A DNA stretch of 64,000 nucleotides. It comes from Gordius sp. MW1 (lineage: Eukaryota > Nematomorpha > Gordioida > Gordea > Gordiidae). Below, piece after piece: positions 57,043 through 64,000 of the stretch. A program made the position numbers and the translations under genes. The stretch covers positions 8,314,501 through 8,378,500 of the forward strand of contig OZ038528.1 of NCBI GenBank assembly GCA_964036665.1, written 5' to 3'. Position 1 is the stretch's first letter. The number at the start of each line of letters is the position of its first letter. The notes beneath the pieces are model-generated. The model saw only the letters and a list, made by a program, of their open reading frames with translations, did no database searches and was not told where the DNA came from.

Positions 57043-59554
57043 TAACTATTCTACAGTGGGTCACCATCGTAAAAACGGGGTCGGTATCGTTCCTAAGCGA
57101 ATCGTTCAAGGACAAGGTGGTGGAAGTAAAGCTTTGTTCCGACAGGCTTGGGTGAAGATTGCAGATCAGGGCGCCTTTATGGAATGAGAGAAATATATAT
57201 TATTCGATTCATTGAAAAAGGAAGAATTGGACAGAAAGAAAGGCTAATTATTAGGCGGATTTCAAAGATCGCCTCGGGTATTGGAGGCTCTGGGCATGGT
57301 CTGAAGAACAAAGGGGAAAAAATTCACCAAGTATCCCAACCTTTTTTAGATTATAAACTACGTTTTAAAGATACGAGACGAGCTATATTAATTAACACGT
57401 GTAAAAAAGGGGTATCCGACAATACTAAGTAATCTCACAATCAACGAACTTGCAATTAATATATAAAGAAAGAAGGGGGGGGGGGTGTTGGTGAAAATCC
57501 TTAATACGACAGAACCATACGACATGGCGATTGTTAACAACTATTTTCATAAACGCGAAGATCATATTGTGACTTATAGAAGTACGAAACATTTTAGTTA
57601 ATATCTGCTGCACATACGGCGAAAGGACTTATGGAATATCAGATATTGCAAAGTAATACCAGGAGATAATATCGCCAGGCAACATCGTCCCCTTGTTATG
57701 GATCTTGAAAGAATAGTATTTCCCGAAAGAAGTCTATTAGCCTCGAATTCGATACGAATAGCTAAAGTATACGTTGACGAACAAAGAATACCATTAAAAA
57801 GCCTCCTCACACTTGCGTGCAAGGAAGTTGCAAAGGGACCTAAACGACGATTGGGAGATGTTAACTAAGGACATGAAGGAAACAGCGATTCGTGTTCTAG
57901 GACAGGCCAAAGGAGGCAAAGCTATGAATAGGGAACTATGGTGGTGGGATCTGGTTAGGGATTTCATCAAAAGAAAGAAAATTGTATAGTGGCATAAATC
58001 AAAAAAGTCGGAAGATTATCAAGAGTATAGGAATGCTAAGAAAGCGGCTAAAAAGGCCGTTGCAATAGCGAGAATGCCGCGTACACCGAGATGGGAAACA
58101 AACTAGATCGTAAGGGGGGCGATAGGCCTATGTACAAATTGGCCTAGATAAGGGAGAAGAAAAGTCGCGATGTGGGAGTTCTTAAAATAGTCAAAAACGA
58201 GAAGGGTCAAACCTTATTCAAGCCGAAGAAAGTGATGGAAAGGTGAAAGGATATTTTAAGAAGCTTATGAATATTGCAAATGACAATGATTTTCTTTCCG
58301 ACATTAAGCCAACATAATAATGGTCGAGCTCTTTCAGAAGGAGTAGTAAGGACACAAATGAACAAGATGCAAAAAGGAAAAGCTAATGACTCAGATAGAA
58401 TACCTATGGAAGCATTGCTCAGATTTCGTGAAGCACGACCATGACGAATCTCCTTAACAAGTCGGGAACAGCGAATTTCTAATCATTTGAGAGCAAGCAC
58501 GATTATATCCTTATTTAAAGGCAAAGGAGACCCCCAGGACTGTAACGATTACAGAGGTATCAAGCTAACTTGCCATTCTTTTGAGCTTATGGAAAGGATC
58601 TTAGTAATAAGGCCTATCGGCCTACCAATTCGGATTTGTGGCCGGCATAACTATAATCTACCCAATCTTCGCACTCAGACAAATAATGGATAATTATGGT
58701 GAAAAGAGAAGAGCCCTATGGTCTTTATCCACTTGGAGAAAGGTTATGACACAGCCCCTCGCGATTAAATATCGTGGTGCCTGAGAAAACAAAATATCCC
58801 TGACAAATATATAAGACTTATGAAAAATATTTATGAAGCGTCAAATTCTTGCGTTGGAACGACGTTGGAGACTCTAAACCCTCTCGGGTTGAAATTTGAT
58901 TAGATCAAGGATCTGCTTTCAGTTCCTTTTTATTCAATATAATTATGGTCAGAATAACAAGAGACATTCAAAAGCCATCGCCATGGTTTATGCTTTATGC
59001 TAATGATATCTATGCGAAAAAACAAAGGAGAAATATTCGAAGAAGCCGAAGAGTGGTAAAAGCGCTTAGCTGAATATGGTTTAAAGCTTAACGATAAAAA
59101 GTATACATGGAAATAAACGTTACATGCAGCCCATCGCTGGATGACCATCTAAAGTACCCACAAGTAGTGTTGTGACGGGCGCGCTAGATAGCGCGCCCTA
59201 GGGTGTGCTGTGGGGGTATTGCAGTCCCAAGTAAAAGAGCCACACCCACACTGTTAGTCTCCTTTTCTGGTGAAGACATTGAGTGTGGGTGTGTTGAATA
59301 CCGACCATTAGCTAGTCTATTATTTTTTCATAGAGACCCGATGGACCCTTAGATATATGCTAAGGGCGTGTTATTAGCTAGTTGTTATTGTCATCATCAT
59401 CAACACGATGTATGCTGTTGTGCGTGCAGTGTGGTCAAATTTGTTAATCTAAGCTATCCTATCTATAAAGTGTAAGTAAACTAATAGTAAATTAAAGACT
59501 TTGCTAAGTACCGGACAGGACATTCAACTTTTACTTTTATTATAACAAGTAAAT

Positions 59555-60993
59555 CAGGGGCGTACGCAGTAGTGTTGTAAAAACGGCTGGCTGGTTTTTC
59601 CCAGCGTATTGCTAAGCTTAGTTGTTGACGTTTATTTTCACCCAGCCTTATCAGTGTTAGGTGAATTTTCTTGGGAGAGCTTTGGCGTTTGGCGTTTTTG
59701 TAAAAAAGACCTAAAGCGTTCTGGGTGAATGTTTCGGGGTGACCTTTGGCGTTTAGGTTTGGGTGTATTAAACACCTAAAGGGTGTGGGTGGATAATATT
59801 ATTAACCTTTTGGTTTGGTTTTGGTCGTTTGGGGTGGGGCATGCAAATATATCAATTTTAGGTAATAAACTTTTAATTTAAGAAAATAAAAATAGGTATA
59901 TCATGACGTCACTGAGTTTAAACTTTTCCCATTGTGACGTCATAATGAAAAGTATTATAATTTATAATCTTATCTCTAGTAAATTATAGTTAATTATTAT
60001 GCTTTGCTTATGCTGCATTGTAGAAGTAATGTTTTATTTATGAAAAAAAGATGGCTAAAATCCGTTTTATGATTTCAAAATTTATTTTTTAGACATGCCA
60101 AAAATTTTATAAAAATTTATAAAAGGCAAAGCATAATAATTAACTATAATTTACTAGAGATTAGATTATAAATTATATTACTTTTCATTATGACGTCACA
60201 ATGGGAAAAGTTTAAACTCAGTGACGTCATGATATAACTATTTTATTTTCTTAAATTAAAAGTTTATTACCTAAAATTGATATATTTGCATGCCCCACCC
60301 TTAACGACCAAAACCAAACTAAAAGGTTAATAATATTATCCACCCACACCCTTTAGGTGTTTACTACACCCAAACCTAAACGCCAAAGGTCACCCCGAAA
60401 CATTCACCCAGAACGCTTTAGGTCTTTTTTACAAAAACGCCAAACAAAGCTCTCCCAAGGAAATTCACCTAACACTGATAAGGCTGGGTGAAAATAAACG
60501 TCAACGCTTGCAGGCGACCAATAGAAACCCTTGGTTTTTTACAACACTAGTACGCAGGATTGTTTAATTTTTTTTATTGGGGGGGGGGGGTGTAACCGGA
60601 AGGGAGGGTTTAAATATCAAATAAATTGTATTTAAACTTGGTGTTTTTGTTATGCCCCTCCAAAAATATAATGTTCTTAAGCCCTTGTAATTTTTCACAA
60701 ATTATAAATTATTTTTATCTTTCGACTAATTTTTATCTGTAACAAGTAAAAGCACAACATACATTTTATTTCAAAAAAATCATTTTTATCCAAAAAATAG
60801 TTACAAAAAAATTTAACCATGAAAATTTTATAACTCCCTCCTTCAAAAAATCCTTCTATTGTTTCTAGGTTTTTATAAGTTTTTTAAAGTATTTGATGTA
60901 ACTAAACTATAATATTTTAACCCATTTAATTTAGTTATTAATCAAAAACTTTTCAGGAATGTTCCGTCCCCCTCCCCCTCATTTACGCCACTG
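59555..60993. mobile_element. GGGCGTA-type MITE, interrupted
   Basis: Left end CAGGGGCGTACGCAG and right end TTTACGCCACTG are near inverse complements, and G-runs/C-runs lie just inside (60578 and 60965), as in the MITE at 2726. Its left end is split by the fold-back element. Flanks AAGTAAAT and ATTTATCC do not match, so the limits are less certain. Confidence 0.55.
59570..60549. mobile_element. 980-bp fold-back hAT-like element
   Basis: Starts TAGTGTTGTAAAAA and ends TTTTTACAACACTA, with a perfect 8-bp duplication GTACGCAG (59562-59569 and 60550-60557). The two arms, each about 430 bp, are near-perfect inverse copies around a loop of about 110 bp (60005-60125), so almost the whole element can fold into one hairpin. 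Each arm has two TGACGTCA sites. No coding capacity. Confidence 0.92.
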
Positions 60994-61835
60994 ATTTATC
61001 CACAGTGTTGCTATTTTATGTTAAAAAAAAGTAAATAGTACAACCCTCATGCCTTATTTGTGTCATCAATGTGATGTAATGTGACTAATGTAATGGCACA
61101 TTTGGCGGTTCTATTTTCTACAATTTAGGACCATGGGGGAGGGGATTAGTAATAAAAAAGGGACCTTACACTAGGCAAGCGCGTCTTACGAGGGACCTTT
61201 ATAAGGGTGTGGCTTCTTAGTCTCTTTCTTTATATTAAGGCGTGGGTGTAAAATGGCGCGCCGCATAACATCACTACCCACAAGTAGACAGGTTTACCTA
61301 CCTCGGCTATATCAAGAGAGAGGTTGCGCTACGGAAGTCAATGCTCGGGCACAAAAAGGATGGGTTAAATGGCAAAGTATATCCGTTGTAATGTGCGACA
61401 AGAAATTGCCAATATGGTTAAAAAGCAAAGCTTACAAATCCATCGTAATTATTACTCTATGGAAGTGAAACATGGGCATTAAACACCAAGGAAGAAAGCT
61501 ACTACAATCCACAGAAATGAGAATGAAACGGTGGAGATTGGGGTATACTAAGCTCAACTATATGACGAATGACTTTTTCATGACAAAAAGCGGTAATCAA
61601 CCTATGGCGGACATGATTAACAAAAATCGGCTAAGGATTATAAACGAATGATGTAAATCAAAAAGTATTGGACAGGAGGTACCGGGGAAGAGAAGAAGAG
61701 GACGACCTCGTGTCACGTGGAAAATGGAAACAAAAGAGATTAGTCAAGACATGGCACGCACCCGGTAAAGATGGAAGAAACTCATTAAAACAAACCGCAC
61801 GGTGGAATCATATATCTGATGAAGAAGAAGATAAT

Positions 61836-62520
61836 TAATTTTAGTTTCATTAGAAATTATAAAAACAACTAGCTGTGCCCGGCCAAGCGTTGCTTTGGCT
61901 TAGTCCTATAGCTAAATAATTAGTATGAATTAATAGAACATATATGAAAAATTTTAGGTCATCTGTAGGAGAGTTTATGATGTAAAAAATAAAATGCTAT
62001 ATTATATAAATAAATAAGTTAATTTAATAATAGGAAAAGGCATATTTATTTAAAATTTAATAGATTTGTAACAGTTTTAAATACTTATAAGGTATTTAAA
62101 AAGTGTGATGTTAAGCATAATTGGGTGACAAAAAGTTATCACTGGTGTATAAATGTCAGTTATAATATTCGCCAATGTAGAGAAAATATTTTAGTACAGC
62201 GTTTATAATAGTGTAATGGCGTAGCCTAAAATCTATAGCATCAAAATGAAGAGATATTAAAAAACCTCCTTTAAATTTGGTTAAATAAAAGCTTTTACAA
62301 TATTTGGTTGAAATCAGAATCAATTAAAAATAATACAAATTTCCGCGAGTATAAAAGAAGCGAAATTATGTAGATAAAAAAATTAGAATATAGTTATTAG
62401 TAAAATTTAGACCAGATGAAGGTTTTTTAGGTGAGGTTTGATTATAATAAAAACCAGTATAAATATAATGGCTCAAAAAGTATAAAGTAAAAATAATAAT
62501 ATATATAATAAGTATAGGCC
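61836..62520. other. AT-rich unassigned DNA
   Basis: No gene. 61870-61900 (AGCTGTGCCCGGCCAAGC then GTTGCTTTGGC) looks like the end of a dispersed repeat but its partner is not seen. Confidence 0.4.
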
Positions 62521-62698
62521 TGTTAGGTCTGGGAACCTTTATTTACTACAGATTTCGAAGAGATACAAATATAGAAAAGTGAGTAAAGCGTGTATATCAA
62601 ACGCATATATAAGTTACAACCAACGATAATTTGATTGACAACACATCTGTAAATAACATATCCCCTGAGGCGCTTCGCACTCCAATTACCTCTCTACA
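62521..62698 (-). repeat. 3' LTR of Gypsy element 3
   Basis: On the minus strand a 178-bp unit begins TGTAGAGAGG (62698) and ends CCTAACA (62521), with AATAAA about 20 bases before the end. It is preceded by the purine tract GAAAAGGGGGGAAC. Its partner LTR lies beyond the window, so the left limit rests on the TG...CA rule. Confidence 0.65.
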
Positions 62699-64000
62699 GT
62701 TCCCCCCTTTTCACAGACAAAATCCTTAAGGAATGCTGGCGGTTTCCGACTACGCTGCGGGTATCTAGGTTCTTCTCTGGGCGTTTCTGACTGGTTTTGA
62801 ATTTGTTCCCTTTTAGGTTCTTCTCTGTACGTTCCTGACTGGTTTTGAATTTGTTCCCTCGTAGCACTTGTTCCCCGGTTTTGCATTTGTTCCCTTAAAG
62901 CACTTTTTCCCGCTTCCCTTTCTGATGATATCCTTTGCGGCCACCCGTTCTCTTGTCCCAGCGTGGTTCAATCCAGGATTTTCCGTTCCTTACTTGATCC
63001 ACGTGTCGGTGGTGTTTTTTTCACTGTGCCCATACATAGTAGGACCGACTACCGTGCTTGGCTTTTATCGTGCCTTCTACCTATTTGCTTGGTCCCAAAA
63101 ACATGCGTACCCAAACCAAGTCTCCTACGTTGAAAATCCGCGGGTTCCCGGTCTCTAACCATTGTTGTGGTACGGTTTCCCTCAATACCTCCCATTCGGT
63201 TCGCATACGCCTTTTTAACATCACCTCTGCTGGGCTTTTATTGGTAGGGGGGTGTTTTGTTGATCTGTAGTTTTCCAAAAATCTACTTAGCCCCACTTCC
63301 GACTCGTTTCTAATAATGGCTTCTTTGATTAATCGTACATACCTTTCTGCCAGACCGTTAGAGGCAGGATGGTAAGGGGCTGTCCATCGCTGATTAATCC
63401 CTCTCAGCTTGCAAAAATTCTGTAATTCCTGCCCTTTGAATTGCGGGCCGTTATCTGATATTAACCATGGTGGATTTCCAAATCTAGCAAACGTTTCGGC
63501 AAGTTTTTTTATAATAATGGTCGATGTGGTGTCCTCTAATTTAAACGCCTCTACCCTTTACGAGCAATTGTCCACCATAACCAGGTATGACTTACCCTTG
63601 AGAGGACCCATGATATCGATATGTACTTGAACCCTCGGTCTATGGCTAGGTTGACACTCTATCAACGGTGCCTTCTTCGCCGCCGCGACAGTGTAATTGC
63701 AATTCCGGCACCCTTTCGCTGCGCTCAATAAATCATCGTCAAGAGTAGGCCACCATATAAACTGCCACGCCACTTCTTGCATTCGCTTGATACCCACGTG
63801 GCCCCGATGTAGTCTTTGGAGTACCGCCTCTTAACTTAGCCGTAATTAATATTCGTCGCGCTTTGTAAAATATTGTGTTTTTTGTTTCATGTATCTTTGG
63901 CAGGTGTTTTTCGTAGTAGCGCTTTAGACCATAAGTGACCATTGTGTTTTGTTTACCTTTAAACCACTCCTTTCACTGACGTAGCCCCGGATCGTCCAAG
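62686..64000 (-). pseudogene. Ty3/Gypsy element 3: integrase region, partial
   Basis: Minus-strand 3' end of a Gypsy pol, running off the right edge. Reading from 63960 down: LQRLHRG-like HHCC finger region, WQFIWWPTLDDDL and CRNC (63775-63695), HIDIMGPLKGKSYLVMVDN (first Asp, near 63620), LISDNGPQFKGQ (second Asp, near 63450) and APYHPASNGLAERYV (Glu, near 63350). Then come a SPAEVMLKRRMRT block and a VGDLVWVRMF motif (63240-63095). The tail RYPQRSRKPPAFLKDF ends at 62686. A stop right after VMVDNCS (about 63558), another after GPSK (63081) and frameshifts show decay. The SPAE/RRMRT blocks resemble Mag-like Ty3 elements. Confidence 0.85.

Larger units (their letters stand above)
59165..61276. 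mobile_element. hAT-like element (outer), nested in LINE
   Basis: Left end TAGTGTTGTGACGGGCGCGC and right end GGCGCGCC...ATAACATCACTA are imperfect inverted repeats. A perfect 8-bp duplication CCCACAAG (59157-59164 and 61277-61284) identifies a hAT insertion, and the LINE reading frame resumes across it. No transposase. Its interior holds a GGGCGTA-type MITE and, inside that, a fold-back hAT. Confidence 0.85.
56595..61835 (+). pseudogene. Decayed RTE-like LINE, family A copy 4, with nested insertions
   Basis: The longest family A copy. 5' part: WKMGASTGKSIEAAKML and VHIACLQETR (56675-56766, APE start); after the tandem duplication it runs on with RKNGVGIV near 57075. The middle matches copy 2 from about 57870. 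RT motifs: FKGKGDPQDCNDYRGIKLTCHS (58500-58580), then the motif-A region at about 58730-58790. At 59164 the copy is interrupted by a hAT element and resumes at 61277 with YLPRLYQERGCATEVNARAQKGW and [17 protein letters not shown] (61290-61440). The basic KRRRGRPRVTWK-like tail is near 61695-61730. Many stops and frameshifts; not active. Confidence 0.85.

Noticed and set aside
59547-61001. 8-bp target duplication for the MITE at 59555-60993
   Set aside because: Left AAGTAAAT and right ATTTATCC differ; class assigned from its ends only.

Overview
The window is AT-rich eukaryotic nuclear DNA, almost certainly from an invertebrate animal. It contains a spliced importin-7/8 gene, spliced piggyBac-type transposase, APE-type LINEs, Ty3/Gypsy retrotransposons, hAT-type MITEs and a tRNA-derived SINE. 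I see no bacterial-style operons, CRISPR array, rRNA or intact tRNA gene. I cannot name the species. Most introns of the host gene are only 35-50 nt, with a few enlarged by transposons, so this looks like a compact-intron genome under heavy transposon load.

Layout. 1-9.7 kb is non-genic: two decayed RTE-like LINE copies (family A), a 167-bp MITE, a 305-bp MITE and a 784-bp hAT-like element rich in GCCCG. 9.75-24.3 kb is one host gene on the minus strand, an importin-7/8 (Ran-binding karyopherin). I could assemble it as 28 exons with a closed reading frame of 1,088 codons. One intron holds a 2.8-kb hAT-like element that itself contains a 2.05-kb LTR retroelement; another holds a LINE fragment.

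25.1-39.6 kb is a Ty3/Gypsy element of the CsRn1 type (CHCC Gag zinc finger, tRNA-Trp-like primer site). Its LTRs are near-identical but its coding region is broken. It is split by a 9.9-kb insertion with a 13-bp target duplication. That insertion carries an intact piggyBac transposase gene and an open 971-aa LINE ORF. 39.7-43.9 kb is mostly tandem satellites and unassigned AT-rich DNA.

44.0-50.9 kb is a decayed RTE-like LINE (family B, minus strand) disrupted by a complete, apparently very young Ty3/Gypsy element (identical 304-bp LTRs, ATATC target duplication, one 1,300-aa Gag-Pol). 51-55 kb holds a pair of 335-bp direct repeats, a tRNA-derived SINE and degenerate repeats. 56.0-56.25 kb has a possible small membrane-protein gene. 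56.6-61.8 kb is a family A LINE split by nested hAT elements. From 62.5 kb to the right edge is the 3' end of a third Ty3/Gypsy element on the minus strand.

The only host functions I can support are nuclear import (importin-7/8) and possibly the small membrane protein. The rest is a record of nested transposition, with order readable from target-site duplications. I did not find a new defence, regulatory or metabolic system. The most unusual points are an RNase H catalytic-site change in an otherwise fresh retrotransposon, a primer-binding site that overlaps the Gag start codon, a composite LINE/piggyBac insertion, and a four-level transposon nest at 59-61 kb.
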